From positions 682,001 to 746,000 of the forward strand of contig NZ_CP036401.1 in the NCBI RefSeq assembly GCF_004322755.1: 64,000 nt of DNA. Reading direction: 5' to 3'. The position numbers were made by a program, and so were the translations under genes. Shown piece after piece: positions 46,170 through 55,328 of this stretch (position 1 is the stretch's first letter; each line of letters begins with the position of its first letter). The notes under the pieces were generated by a model. That model was not told where the DNA came from. It did not search any database and saw only the letters and a program-made list of their open reading frames with translations. Source of the stretch: Pseudoduganella albidiflava (GTDB taxonomy: Bacteria; Pseudomonadota; Gammaproteobacteria; Burkholderiales; Burkholderiaceae_D).

Positions 46170-47207
46170 TCAGCTTGCGCGTGGGGCGCGCACGGCGGCG
46201 ACCAGGTTGCGCACGAAAGCCTTCATGTCGAACCGGTTGTCGAACGCATCGAGCGCCCGGTCGGCCATCTGCGCGGTGTAGGGCGCATCGTCCAGCAACC
46301 GCACGATGGCGGCGCGCATCGCGGCAGCGTCGCCTTGCGGCACCAGCACGGCCTCGTTGCCGTCGCTGACATAATCCTCCACCGTCAGCGTGCGCGTGAT
46401 GACGGTGGCCTTGTTGAAGGCCATCGCCTGCAGCAGCACCATCTGCCCGGCCGAGATATCGGCCACCCCCAGCGGCACCACCACGAAGCGGGCGTTCTTC
46501 AACTGGTCGACATAGTCGCCGTCATAGCAGTTGCGCAGCACCTTGACGTTAGGGGGAATCGCCAGGCCGGCCAGCGGCTTGTCGTTGTCGCACACCACGT
46601 GGAGCTCGATCGGCAGGCCGGCCACCGCGTCGAACAGCGTGCCGTAGTCGCGGCCGGAGCGCCCGGCGGTGAGGATGTACGGCGAGTTCGACGCCTCCGG
46701 CAATTCTTCGCGGCCATAGATATGGGTGCCGTGCGGGATGTAGAACACTTCGGTGCGGCCGTTCGCGAACAGCTCGCTGTAGCGCTCGCGCTCTTTTTTC
46801 GAGTGGCAGATGACCTTGTCGACGAACGACATCACGAAGCGGAAGTAGAGCAGGCGCAGCCGGTTGAGCAGCGGATGCTGGCGCGGCGTGAGGATGAAAC
46901 CCAGCAGCACGATCTGCGTGCGGCGCGAAAACAGGGCGCGCAGCGGCGCGAAAATCAGTACTTCGATGTCCGAACCCAGCACCACCGCCTCGGGATTGGT
47001 ACGGCTGGTGACCAGCGAGCGGATCCCGGCGCGCAGCGCGAACCAGGCCAGTTTCGGCCAGCCGACGAACAGCAGCTTGAGGCGCGAGTGGTAGCGGAAG
47101 CGCACGTCGTCGGCGAACAGCCGGTAGTCGACGCCGAGTTCCTTCAAGCCGAGGGCGAACGGCGAACGCGTGCCGTCCTTGGTATAGGTGGGAAAGAAAT
47201 GGATCAC
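46170..47207 (-). CDS. GT-B fold glycosyltransferase
   Basis: 345 residues. A GT4-like protein: MIHFFPTYTKDGTRSPF at the start, CHSKKERERYSELF near 145, then the C-terminal donor half with ILTAGRSGRDYGTLFDAV (about 178-195) and a conserved acidic region GQMVLLQAMAFNKATVI (about 263). It is predicted to act in the cytoplasm on a cell-surface glycan. Monocistronic; the nearest glycan genes are downstream (47863-51060). Confidence 0.8.
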   Translation of the reverse strand: MIHFFPTYTKDGTRSPFALGLKELGVDYRLFADDVRFRYHSRLKLLFVGWPKLAWFALRAGIRSLVTSRTNPEAVVLGSDIEVLIFAPLRALFSRRTQIVLLGFILTPRQHPLLNRLRLLYFRFVMSFVDKVICHSKKERERYSELFANGRTEVFYIPHGTHIYGREELPEASNSPYILTAGRSGRDYGTLFDAVAGLPIELHVVCDNDKPLAGLAIPPNVKVLRNCYDGDYVDQLKNARFVVVPLGVADISAGQMVLLQAMAFNKATVITRTLTVEDYVSDGNEAVLVPQGDAAAMRAAIVRLLDDAPYTAQMADRALDAFDNRFDMKAFVRNLVAAVRAPRAS

Positions 47208-47317
47208 GGCGGGCCCTGTCGCGGTTGGGAATCAAGGAGTTACCAATCTGTTAATTGTAACCCGTTGAAACCGCCTGTGACCGCCGCGGCGGCACGCGAC
47301 AAAGCCCGGCGTTGCGC

Positions 47318-47392
47318 CAGCACAGCAGCCGGCAGCACGGCAGCCGGCAGGGGAGTAGCCGGCAGGTCAGCAGCCGGCAGGACAGTAGCCGG
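47318..47392. repeat. Tandem array, 15-bp unit x5
   Basis: Five exact-length units (47318, 47333, 47348, 47363, 47378), each starting CAG and ending AGCCGG with a variable middle. It lies in the 261-bp gap between the glycosyltransferase start and the DUF6139-like gene. Nothing else is recognised in this gap. Confidence 0.92.
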
Positions 47393-47468
47393 CAAACATG
47401 CGGCCCGCCGAAGCTTGTCCGCTGCCCGGCATCGGCCGGGCGCCGCGGACCGCATGCCATGCACCGCC

Positions 47469-47699
47469 TTACATGTCCTTCAGGCCGGTGATGGCGTAGC
47501 CCTTGGTGCCGATTTGCTCGGGCAGGTGTTCGATGTGGAACTCGGGCAGTGTGTCGGCGTCGTCGTCGACTTCCAGCGCTTTGGCTTCCGGTTCCCAGTC
47601 GGTATTGATTGCTTCCTGGGGGATCGGCTTTCCTTCCGGCACTGCCAGATACGAAAAGATGCCATCGTGTTCGGGTCGTCGGTAAATATCCAGGCGCAT
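47469..47699 (-). CDS. Small conserved protein, DUF6139-like
   Basis: 76 residues, acidic, without signal or membrane segment. The start MRLDIYRRPE and the middle FSYLAVPEGKPIPQEA recall a small family (DUF6139) of Burkholderiales; this is from memory. The function is unknown. GAGGAA lies just before the ATG. Not in an obvious operon. Confidence 0.7.
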   Translation of the reverse strand: MRLDIYRRPEHDGIFSYLAVPEGKPIPQEAINTDWEPEAKALEVDDDADTLPEFHIEHLPEQIGTKGYAITGLKDM

Positions 47700-47862
47700 T
47701 GCGGTTCCTCCTTGGTGGTTTGCTCAGTCGCCAGCTTGGCAGTACCAGCATGCAAGATCAGTTCGGTACCGCACACGCCGCCGATGCCCGACTGATTGTA
47801 CTCCGGGGCCGGACGACCGCAAGTTCCGGATGGGAGGGCCCGATCCTGCCATCCTGGCCGGC

Positions 47863-48705
47863 TCAGGCGTGCGGGGCCAGTTCCGCGGCAAGCTCCTGCA
47901 GGCCGGCGGTGGCCACCCTGGTGCCGTCCGCGGCCCGCCGAAGCACGATCTCCCGGTTCGAGGTTTCCTGGTCGCGCCGGTTTTCGTGGTGCCACAGGTG
48001 ATACACCTCGGTGGCGAAGGCGCCATCCTTGCGGTGCACGCCGGCGTTGAACAGCCGCACCACCAGGTCGGAATCCTCGTGTCCCCAGCCCTTGAAGCTC
48101 TGGTCGAAGCCGTTCACCCGATCCAGGTCGCTGCGCCACACGGCCAGGTTGCAGCTCTTGATGCGGCGCCAGCTGAACTTGCGCCGCTCGCGGCCAGCGT
48201 CCGGCAACACCATCACGGTCTGCAGGAACTTGTTGAAATCGCCGCCCAGCCGGAGCTTCAGGCGGTCGATCGCCCGGAGCCGGTGCAGGTTCACGTGCGT
48301 TTCCAGCAGCACGCGGGTGTACCGCTCCGACAGCAGCACGCGGCTGCCGGATACCAGGAAGCCGGGCCGCGCCAGCCTGCGGTGCTGCGACACGAAGTTC
48401 TTTTCCGGGATGCAGTCGCCGTCCAGGAACACGATGTAGTCGCCGCTGGCGGCCAGCGTGCCCAGGTTGCGCACGCGCGCCGCGCGAAAACCTTCATCCG
48501 GCTGCCACACGTGCCGCAGCGGCACCGGTGAGCGCCGGCGCAGCGCTTCCACGCAGTCCCGTGTGTTGTTCGTGGAGCCGTCATCAGCGATAATGAGTTC
48601 GAAATGCGGATCATCCTGTGCAAAGCAGGCTTCGATCACGGCCGTCAGCGCATCCGGGCGGTTGTAGGTTGTGACAATGACAGAGATTTTTGACGCTGGT
48701 TGCAT
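47863..48705 (-). CDS. Family 2 glycosyltransferase with galactosyltransferase-type C-terminus
   Basis: 280 residues. ISVIVTTYNRPDAL (about 7-20), IADDGSTNNT (about 39) and FLDGDCIPE (about 93) form the GT-A core. KSCNLAVWRSDLDRVNGFDQSFKGWGHEDSDLV region (about 184-216) is the acceptor-side motif seen in GT2 enzymes with a Glyco_transf_7C-like end, with Trp-Gly-x-Glu-Asp. It probably acts on LPS core or O-glycan. The start at 48705 is only 28 bases from the divergent ligase start, so promoters must overlap coding DNA. Confidence 0.87.
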   Translation of the reverse strand: MQPASKISVIVTTYNRPDALTAVIEACFAQDDPHFELIIADDGSTNNTRDCVEALRRRSPVPLRHVWQPDEGFRAARVRNLGTLAASGDYIVFLDGDCIPEKNFVSQHRRLARPGFLVSGSRVLLSERYTRVLLETHVNLHRLRAIDRLKLRLGGDFNKFLQTVMVLPDAGRERRKFSWRRIKSCNLAVWRSDLDRVNGFDQSFKGWGHEDSDLVVRLFNAGVHRKDGAFATEVYHLWHHENRRDQETSNREIVLRRAADGTRVATAGLQELAAELAPHA

Positions 48706-48733
48706 GAAGTCGGCGCGCACCACAAGAACATTG

Positions 48734-50008
48734 ATGAATAAAAATATTGCCAGGCAAGCCGACGACGTAAACCCTGTAGCCGCTGTTTCCACCGTTGCCG
48801 CTGTTACCGTCAATTGCCTGGTCTTCCTCCTGCCGTTCCTGACCCTGATCACCAATGCCGGCGTGGGCCTGTGCAGCTTTGGCTTCCTGTTGGCGGCGAT
48901 CTGGTGCCACAGGCAAGGCTTGCCGGAGTTCCGGCGACATCTTAACGACATCCGCGGCGTTTTGACAGCTTTCGCCGCGGCCTGCCTGTTTGCCGGCCTG
49001 ACCGTGCTGCTGCACGACGATATCTACCTGCGCAGCTGGGAAAAGCCCAGCCGCATGCTGCTCGCCGTCACGGCGCTTATTGCCGTGCTCGCTTGCCGGC
49101 CAAGCCGCATGGCCCTGTGGTGGGGCCTGATCGGCGGTACCGTGGGCGGCGCCTGCGTGGCCGGCTACCAGCGCTGGGTCCTGCACATCGACCGGCCGGG
49201 CGGCCTGATGAACGCGATCACGTTCGGCGACATCGTGCTGTGCATGGGCCTGATGTGCCTGGCCGGCGTACTGGATTTCCGCGGCCGGCAACGGATCTGG
49301 CCGGCCGTCGGCGTGGTGGCGGGCCTGATCGGCATGCTGGCCACCGGCACGCGCGGCGGCTGGGTCGCGATCGCGTTCGCCGCGCTGCTGTTCCTCAAAT
49401 ACGGGCATTACCTGCGCGGCAGGTTCGCCAAGGGCGCCGTCGCGCTGGTGGCGGTGCTGATGATCGGCGGCTACTTCGTGCCGCAGACCGGCATGAGCGA
49501 ACGGGTGGAGCAGGGCATCAGCGACGTGCGCACCTATTTCACGGGCGGCAGCGCCTTCACCAACGTGGGTGTGCGCCTGGAACTGTGGAAGGGTGCCGTG
49601 CTGCTGGCCACGCGCCATCCCTGGGCACCGAGCAGCCAGGAGCAGGTCAAGGCCGAACTCGGCGAACTGGTGGCCGCCGGCACCCTGCAGCCGTTCGTGC
49701 TGGAAGTCGAACATTTCCACAACGATGCGTTGCAGGCGCTCGTATTCGGCGGCGTGCTGGGCCTGGCGTGCTGGTTCGGCACGCTGCTGCTGCCATTCCT
49801 GTTTTTCCTGCGCCTGCTGAACGCCCATGAATCGGCGCCGCCCGCGCTGGTGGCGCCGGCGCTGGCCGGGCTGCTGCTGGTGCTGAGCTATTTCAGCTTT
49901 GGGCTGACGGAGGTGATCTTCTGGTCCGTGCGCGGCGCCATGTTCTATGTGCTGATGCTGTTCGTGGTGATGGGCCTGTGCCTGAATGCCCGCGAGGGAG
50001 CACGGTGA
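48734..50008 (+). CDS. O-antigen ligase/polymerase family membrane protein (WaaL-like)
   Basis: 424 residues with about eleven to twelve hydrophobic segments and a large periplasmic loop (about 275-335) carrying NVGVRLELWKGAVLL and HNDALQALVFGG, the Wzy_C/WaaL pattern with conserved Arg and His. It joins O-antigen to lipid A-core in the periplasm, or polymerises it. Starts at 48704 and 48734 are possible; 48734 is preferred as nearer the first membrane segment, but no ribosome site decides. It overlaps the heptosyltransferase gene by one base. Confidence 0.85.
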   Translation: MNKNIARQADDVNPVAAVSTVAAVTVNCLVFLLPFLTLITNAGVGLCSFGFLLAAIWCHRQGLPEFRRHLNDIRGVLTAFAAACLFAGLTVLLHDDIYLRSWEKPSRMLLAVTALIAVLACRPSRMALWWGLIGGTVGGACVAGYQRWVLHIDRPGGLMNAITFGDIVLCMGLMCLAGVLDFRGRQRIWPAVGVVAGLIGMLATGTRGGWVAIAFAALLFLKYGHYLRGRFAKGAVALVAVLMIGGYFVPQTGMSERVEQGISDVRTYFTGGSAFTNVGVRLELWKGAVLLATRHPWAPSSQEQVKAELGELVAAGTLQPFVLEVEHFHNDALQALVFGGVLGLACWFGTLLLPFLFFLRLLNAHESAPPALVAPALAGLLLVLSYFSFGLTEVIFWSVRGAMFYVLMLFVVMGLCLNAREGAR

Positions 50009-51060
50009 TGGCCGCCAACCTGCCACGCATCCTGGTCATCTCGCCGAACTGGATCGGCGACGCCGTGATGGCGCAGCCGCTGCTGCAGCGGCTGCGCGCC
50101 CTGCATCCGGACTGGCCGATCGATGTGCTGGCACCGCCCGCCGTGGCCCCCGTGTGGCGGCAGATGCGCGAAGTCGACGAGGTGCTGCAGACGCCGTTCC
50201 GCCACGGCCCGCTGCAGTTGCGCGAGCGCTGGCGCTACGCGCGCCTGCTCAAGCAGCGCGGCTATGCCGAAGCGTATGTGCTGCCGAACACGCTCAAATA
50301 TGCGCTGATTCCGTGGCTGGCCGGCATCCGGCGCCGGGTCGGCTACAAGGGCGAGAGCCGTTACGGGCTGATCAACGTGATGCACCATGACGACGTGCCG
50401 CCCCGTCCGATGGTGCCGTTCTATGCGGCGCTGGCCCACCCGCCGGAGGCGCCGCTGGCGCCCGCGCCGAAACCGGCGCTGCGGGTGACCCCGGAACAGG
50501 TGGCCGCCGCCTGCGCCAAGGCCGGCCTGGCGCCGGAGCGGGCGCTGGTGGTGTTTGCCCCGGGCGCGGAGTTCGGGTCGGCCAAGCGCTGGCCGCCGGG
50601 CCATTTCGCGGCGCTGGCGCAGTTCGTCGTGGAGCGGGTGCCGGGCGCGCAGATAGCGCTGCTGGGCTCGCCCAAGGACCGCCCCGTGTGCGACGAGATC
50701 ATTGCCACCGTGGCCGGCACGCCGGCCGCGTCCGCCGTGCTGAATGTCGCCGGCCAGACCAGCCTGGCCGAAGCCGTGGCGCTGATCGGCCACAGCGACG
50801 CCGTGGTCAGCAACGATTCCGGCCTGCTGCACGTGGCGTCCAGCCTGGACCGCCCGGTGGTGGCGATCTACGGCCCCACCGATCCGGATCACGCGCCGCC
50901 GTTCTCGACGGTGGCGGCGGCACTGTCGCTGCGCCTCGAGTGTTCCCCGTGCCGCCAGCGCGAGTGCCCGCTGGGCCACCACGACTGCATGCGCAAGCTC
51001 GACGCCGGCACCGTCTGGCGGACCCTGCAGCCGATGCTGCCGGCAGCCACCTCGGCTTGA
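50008..51060 (+). CDS. waaF: LPS heptosyltransferase II
   Basis: 350 residues, GT9 family. ILVISPNWIGDAVMAQPL near the start, PGAEFGSAKRWP (about 185-196) and SNDSGLLHVASSL (about 269) are the core heptosyltransferase motifs; the Ser-x-Asp-Ser-Gly loop binds ADP-heptose. It adds the second heptose to the inner core. The ATG at 50008 shares one base with the ligase stop; GAGGGA lies upstream. Confidence 0.9.
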   Translation: MAANLPRILVISPNWIGDAVMAQPLLQRLRALHPDWPIDVLAPPAVAPVWRQMREVDEVLQTPFRHGPLQLRERWRYARLLKQRGYAEAYVLPNTLKYALIPWLAGIRRRVGYKGESRYGLINVMHHDDVPPRPMVPFYAALAHPPEAPLAPAPKPALRVTPEQVAAACAKAGLAPERALVVFAPGAEFGSAKRWPPGHFAALAQFVVERVPGAQIALLGSPKDRPVCDEIIATVAGTPAASAVLNVAGQTSLAEAVALIGHSDAVVSNDSGLLHVASSLDRPVVAIYGPTDPDHAPPFSTVAAALSLRLECSPCRQRECPLGHHDCMRKLDAGTVWRTLQPMLPAATSA

Positions 51061-51109
51061 GCGGAGCAACGGCGATGAAACGCCTGCACCGAAGCGCCTG
51101 AGGCGCGGC

Positions 51110-52147
51110 TTACTCCACCAGCGCCAGTGGCAGTTCCCAGGGCCAGACCAGGCGCCGGCCCACCGTTTCCCGCTGCACCACGATGGCGGCGGACAGGCTG
51201 TCGTCGATGCGGGCAGTCAGCTCTTCCACGCGGGCCAGGAGGTCGCCCCGTTTATCGGGATCGGTCTCCCACAGCAGCGCTTCGCGGCAGGCCATGACCG
51301 AGGCGCGCTCGATCATCACTTCCGGATGGTTGAACAGCCAGTGCATGAACGGCCGATGGCTGGTGTCCGCCTGCCACATGGCTCCATAGGCATCGATGTA
51401 CGCGCGTGCCGCGTCCGGCAGCGTGGTGTCGTCGGGATGCCAGGCCACGTGCGGTTTGGGATCGGGATTGCCGCCAAGGATTTCCGCGATGTAGGGATTG
51501 GTGACGAAACCGCGCCGCAAGGCCGTGGCGGCGGCGGCCCACCGGCCTTGCTGCAGGTGGGCAAGCGCCAGCTCGTACCAGTAGGGCGGATAAGTCTCGG
51601 CATGTTCCGCGAGCACCCCGATCACGCGGTCGTGCTCCTGCACGGTGCCGGCCTGCGGCTCGATGCGCAGCGCCTCGGAACCCAGCAGGTAACGCACGCC
51701 CTGGTTGTCGCTGGGGTTGCGCAGCAGCATCTGCTCGATCAGCGCCGTGGCATCCCGGTGGCGGCACAGGCGCACGTGGGCCAGCACCGCGACATGCATC
51801 ATGCGCAGGTAGGCGCGATTGTCGACGTTGTGCCACGCGATACGGCCGGCAAAGCTTGGCGGGATTTGCCGGTTGGCGATGGCCAGGCCCGCCTGTGCGG
51901 CGTCGAGCGCCTTTTCCGGCTTGCCCTGCCGGTACCAGTAAAAGGCGATCTGCGTGTGGGCATCGATGAAATCCGGTGCCTGGGCCAGCAACTGCTGCAG
52001 CGCCGCCAGGTATTCCGTATCGCTCAGCTGGCCGGTTTCATGGCCGTCGAGGATGGTGTTGAACTGGCCCAGCAGTGGGCCGTATCTGTCTTCCGTGTAG
52101 CCGAATTCGCCCGATTCGGCATCGATGGCTTCGAATTCCAGGGGCAT
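51110..52147 (-). CDS. Tetratricopeptide-type repeat protein
   Basis: 345 residues, soluble and Ala/Leu-rich. Helical repeats are visible at about 40-85 (DTEYLAALQQLLAQAPDF and KALDAAQAGLAIANRQ) and at about 175-230 (WYELALAHLQQGRWAAAATAL). Distant similarity to ST7-like TPR proteins is possible. No signal peptide. It probably serves in protein contacts; no partner is evident. The ATG at 52147 is preferred over one at 52219. Confidence 0.7.
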   Translation of the reverse strand: MPLEFEAIDAESGEFGYTEDRYGPLLGQFNTILDGHETGQLSDTEYLAALQQLLAQAPDFIDAHTQIAFYWYRQGKPEKALDAAQAGLAIANRQIPPSFAGRIAWHNVDNRAYLRMMHVAVLAHVRLCRHRDATALIEQMLLRNPSDNQGVRYLLGSEALRIEPQAGTVQEHDRVIGVLAEHAETYPPYWYELALAHLQQGRWAAAATALRRGFVTNPYIAEILGGNPDPKPHVAWHPDDTTLPDAARAYIDAYGAMWQADTSHRPFMHWLFNHPEVMIERASVMACREALLWETDPDKRGDLLARVEELTARIDDSLSAAIVVQRETVGRRLVWPWELPLALVE

Positions 52148-52490
52148 GTCTTGGAAAGGGCGTGGTGGATGAGGCTTGCATGATAGCAGTCCCGATATGT
52201 CTTCCTGCCCGCTGCTCAACTGTCACGCCGCTAGCGTCGCCAATCGGCGACGTGTCACCGGACCGCGTCTTGAAGTAGGACTGATCCTACATCATCAAGA
52301 GCTATTTTCACCTGATGCGTGCAAGTACCTGTTTACACGGGCATTTCGCTGGTTCTTTGCAACGCGGATTTGTACCTGCGGCAAAAGTGACAATTTGTAA
52401 AACCCGCTCCAGCCCCTGTTTTCGAACAGACACTATTTGCTACTTTGTCAGCACTTCGGCGGCCTCATCAATTTCAATTTAGGAGCAAAC
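52148..52490. other. Intergenic region upstream of the second PEP-CTERM gene
   Basis: No gene seen. It contains the inverted repeat GTAGGACTGATCCTAC at 52275-52290, about 200 bases before the PEP-CTERM start, a possible operator. No sigma-54 box with correct spacing was found here, unlike the gene at 41580-42155. Confidence 0.5.
52275..52290. promoter_or_regulatory. Inverted repeat GTAGGA-N4-TCCTAC
   Basis: A perfect 6-bp dyad with 4-base spacer between divergent genes (TPR protein and PEP-CTERM protein). It has the form of a dimeric regulator site, but the factor is unknown. Confidence 0.4.
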
Positions 52491-53024
52491 ATGACGAACA
52501 TGAAGAATATCGCGGCCTCGCTGGCGCTGGCCTGTGCGGCAATGGGCGCGCAAGCAGCGGATATCAGCCTGCCTGCCGGCAGCGTCGACATCATCGATGG
52601 CGCGGGTGCCTTCAGCCGCCTGATCACCGGCAACCACTCGGGCGACACCTTCACCGACACGTATGCGTTCGACGTGGCCGGCCTGTCTTCGTTCACGGCC
52701 AACCTGTACTCGAGCGCGGGCAATGCCCGTGTCGGCCTGGACATCACGGGCTTCAGCCTGTTCGCCAACGATGGCTCGCTGGTCCGCGCCGGCACGCAGA
52801 TCGAAACCGGCAAGTACGATGAGTGGAGCCTGGACCTGTCCAACCTGGCCTCCGGCGCCGGCTACTATGTGGCGGTGACGGGTTCGGTGGTATCGCAGGC
52901 AGCGGGTGCCTACAGCGGCCTGGTGTCCGTCTCGGCGGTACCGGAACCGGCCACCTACGGCATGCTGCTGGGCGGCATGGCCCTGCTGAGCGTTGCGGCA
53001 CGCCGCCGTTCGCTGGCGAAGTAA
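52491..53024 (+). CDS. FxDxF-type PEP-CTERM protein
   Basis: 177 residues. Signal peptide (about 1-22), then a short beta-rich domain with FTDTYAFDV (about 54), the FxDxF-like signature of this PEP-CTERM subgroup. It ends with PEPATYGMLLGGMALL and a basic tail RRRSLAK. It is expected to be processed by exosortase and exported with exopolysaccharide. AGGAG lies 5 bases before the ATG. Confidence 0.88.
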   Translation: MTNMKNIAASLALACAAMGAQAADISLPAGSVDIIDGAGAFSRLITGNHSGDTFTDTYAFDVAGLSSFTANLYSSAGNARVGLDITGFSLFANDGSLVRAGTQIETGKYDEWSLDLSNLASGAGYYVAVTGSVVSQAAGAYSGLVSVSAVPEPATYGMLLGGMALLSVAARRRSLAK

Positions 53025-53239
53025 CAAAGACAGCAGGGGTCGGCAAGAGAACTCTGCAACAGCAAGACAGCAAGCCGGCAAGGGCAGTCCCGCCACCGCG
53101 CGCCGCACCGCCATCGGGCCGCCGAAGAACGCGCGCGGAGCTTCCATCGGTGGTGCTGCCCTTGTCCCGCATCCGCTGTCGACTACCGGCCGCCATTGGT
53201 ATATCGGTAAGATTTGCTTTTCCACGACGGAGCGTTGCA

Positions 53240-53818
53240 ATGGGCGACTATAACCAGGCGTTCATCGACCACGAAGTCGCCAGCGAAGAACAGGCCCGCG
53301 CTCTGGCGGACGCCATCGTCGCCTGGCTGGTCGACGAGCGCATCATCGAAAACCGGCACTGCGACCGGTGCAATGGCGCTGAAGGCGAGTGCTACCCGGC
53401 GGGACCCGGCTTCACGAAAGCCTGCACGGATGTCGAGCCGGAAAAGTTCGACTACTTCCGGGAGCAGTTCGAGAGCTTGTCGCCCAATGGCTTGCGGGTC
53501 GTGGCCACTCGCGGCCTGGTCATGAACGATCAAGGATGCGAAGACTCGATCACCTGCCCGCGCTGCGGCACGGTGTCGTCCATGGGTGATTACTGGAACG
53601 TCGGCGGTCCCTGGTATATGCGGGAAGAGGAGGCCGGCCTGATCGGCTGTGCGCATTGCAGCCAGGCCAGTCCGATCTGGCAGTGGGCCCGTCCGGACGG
53701 CGGCTTCGTGATGCTGGCCTTTGAATTCTGGAACTGGTGGCCTCTGTCGGAAGAGTTCATCGCCGAATTCGGCCGCAGGCTCGGTCACCGGTATACTTTT
53801 TTCAGCGGCAAGAGCTGA
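53240..53818 (+). CDS. Cysteine-rich protein of unknown function (possible zinc-ribbon)
   Basis: 192 residues, soluble and acidic. Cysteine pairs occur at CDRCN (about 41-45), CPRCG (about 111-115) and CAHC (about 139-142), enough for two metal sites. The C-terminal half is unusually rich in Trp and aromatic residues (FEFWNWWPL). No family is recognised. GGAG lies 7 bases before the ATG at 53240. It ends 47 bases from the convergent rng gene. Confidence 0.7.
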   Translation: MGDYNQAFIDHEVASEEQARALADAIVAWLVDERIIENRHCDRCNGAEGECYPAGPGFTKACTDVEPEKFDYFREQFESLSPNGLRVVATRGLVMNDQGCEDSITCPRCGTVSSMGDYWNVGGPWYMREEEAGLIGCAHCSQASPIWQWARPDGGFVMLAFEFWNWWPLSEEFIAEFGRRLGHRYTFFSGKS

Positions 53819-53864
53819 CCTGGCCGCTGTATTGCCGGCACAGGCGCTCCCACCGCGAAACCGG

Positions 53865-55328
53865 TTACATCAAGATCACGTCGTACTGCTCCTGGTGGTA
53901 CGACGTCTCCACCTGCAGCGAAATCTTCTTGCCGATGAAATCGCCCAGCATGGCGAGATGCTGCGATTCTTCTTCCAGGAACAGGTCGACCACTTCCTGC
54001 GAGGCGAGGATGCGGAATTCGCGCGGGTTGAACTGCTTGGCTTCGCGCAGCAGTTCGCGCAGGATCTCGTAGCAGATGGTGCGCGAGGTTTTCACCTGAC
54101 CCTTGCCGCCGCAGGCGGGGCAGGGTTCGCACAGGATGTGGGCCAGCGACTCGCGGGTGCGCTTGCGCGTCATTTCGACGAGACCCAGGGCAGAGAAGCC
54201 GCTGACGGACACCTTGGTGCGGTCGCGCGCCAGGGCCTTCTTCAGTTCGGCCAGCACGTTGCCGCGGTGCTCGGCGTTTTCCATGTCGATGAAATCGAGG
54301 ATGATGATGCCGCCCAGGTTGCGCAGCCGCAGCTGGCGCGCGATGGCATGCGCCGCTTCCAGGTTGGTCTTGAAGATCGTGTCGGCGAAATTGCGTCCGC
54401 CCACGTAGCCGCCCGTGTTGACGTCGATCGTGGTCATGGCCTCGGTCTGGTCGACGATCAGGTAGCCGCCCGATTTCAGGTCCACGCGCCGGCCCAGGGC
54501 GCGCTGGATTTCCTCTTCCACGCCATACAGGTCGAACAGCGGGCGCTCGCCCGTGTAATGGTGCATGCGCGGCAGCACGCTGGGCGTGTAGGTCTTGCCG
54601 AATTCGGTGAGGCTGACGAAGTTCTCGCGCGAGTCGACCTGGATGGTGGCCGTTTCATCGTGCACGAAGTCGCGCAGCACGCGCTGGGCCAGCGAAAGAT
54701 CCTGGTGCAGCAGGGAAGTCGGTGGCCGCGTGCGCGCGCCGTGCGTGATCGCGGCCCAGGTCTTGCGCAGGTAGTCGATATCGGCGGCCAGGTCGCCGTC
54801 GCTGGCATCCTCGGCCTGCGTGCGCACGATGTAGCCGCCTTTTTCTTCCTTCGGCAACAGGCCCTGCATGCGCGTGCGCAGCGCTTCGCGCTCGCTTTCC
54901 TTCTCGATCTTCTGCGAGATGCCGATATGCGAATCCTGCGGCAGGTACACCAGCATGCGGCCGGCGATCGAGATCTGCGTCGACAGGCGTGCGCCCTTGG
55001 TGCCGATCGGATCCTTGATCACCTGCACCGTCAGCACCTGGCCATCGAACAGCAGCTTTTCGATCGGCGTCGGCGTGGCGTTGGTGCCGTCGTGCGGGCG
55101 CGCCTCCCAGATGTCCGCCACGTGGAGGAAGGCGGCGCGCTCCAGGCCGATGTCGATGAATGCCGACTGCATGCCGGGCAGCACGCGCACTACCTTGCCC
55201 GAATAGACGTTGCCGGCCAGGCCGCGCGTGAGCGTGCGCTCGATGTGCAATTCCTGGACGGCGCCCTGCAGCACCAGGGCCACGCGGGTTTCCTGCGGCG
55301 TGATGTTGATGAGGATGTCTTCGCTCAT
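53865..55328 (-). CDS. rng: Ribonuclease G
   Basis: 487 residues. An S1 domain (about 35-115; GNVYSGKVVRVLPGMQSAFIDIG), an RNase E/G catalytic core (about 120-400) with the DVNTGGYVG and ILDFIDM metal-binding acidic residues (about 298 and 341), and the zinc-link cysteines CEPCPACGGKG (about 397-407). It processes 16S rRNA 5' ends and decays mRNA. Length fits RNase G rather than RNase E. The start overlaps the maf stop by 4 bases, in the conserved nadD-rsfS-rlmH-maf-rng order. Confidence 0.95.
   Translation of the reverse strand: MSEDILINITPQETRVALVLQGAVQELHIERTLTRGLAGNVYSGKVVRVLPGMQSAFIDIGLERAAFLHVADIWEARPHDGTNATPTPIEKLLFDGQVLTVQVIKDPIGTKGARLSTQISIAGRMLVYLPQDSHIGISQKIEKESEREALRTRMQGLLPKEEKGGYIVRTQAEDASDGDLAADIDYLRKTWAAITHGARTRPPTSLLHQDLSLAQRVLRDFVHDETATIQVDSRENFVSLTEFGKTYTPSVLPRMHHYTGERPLFDLYGVEEEIQRALGRRVDLKSGGYLIVDQTEAMTTIDVNTGGYVGGRNFADTIFKTNLEAAHAIARQLRLRNLGGIIILDFIDMENAEHRGNVLAELKKALARDRTKVSVSGFSALGLVEMTRKRTRESLAHILCEPCPACGGKGQVKTSRTICYEILRELLREAKQFNPREFRILASQEVVDLFLEEESQHLAMLGDFIGKKISLQVETSYHQEQYDVILM

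Noticed and set aside
52320..52490. Sigma-54 promoter before the second PEP-CTERM gene
   Set aside because: TTGC elements occur, but no GG lies at the required distance upstream.
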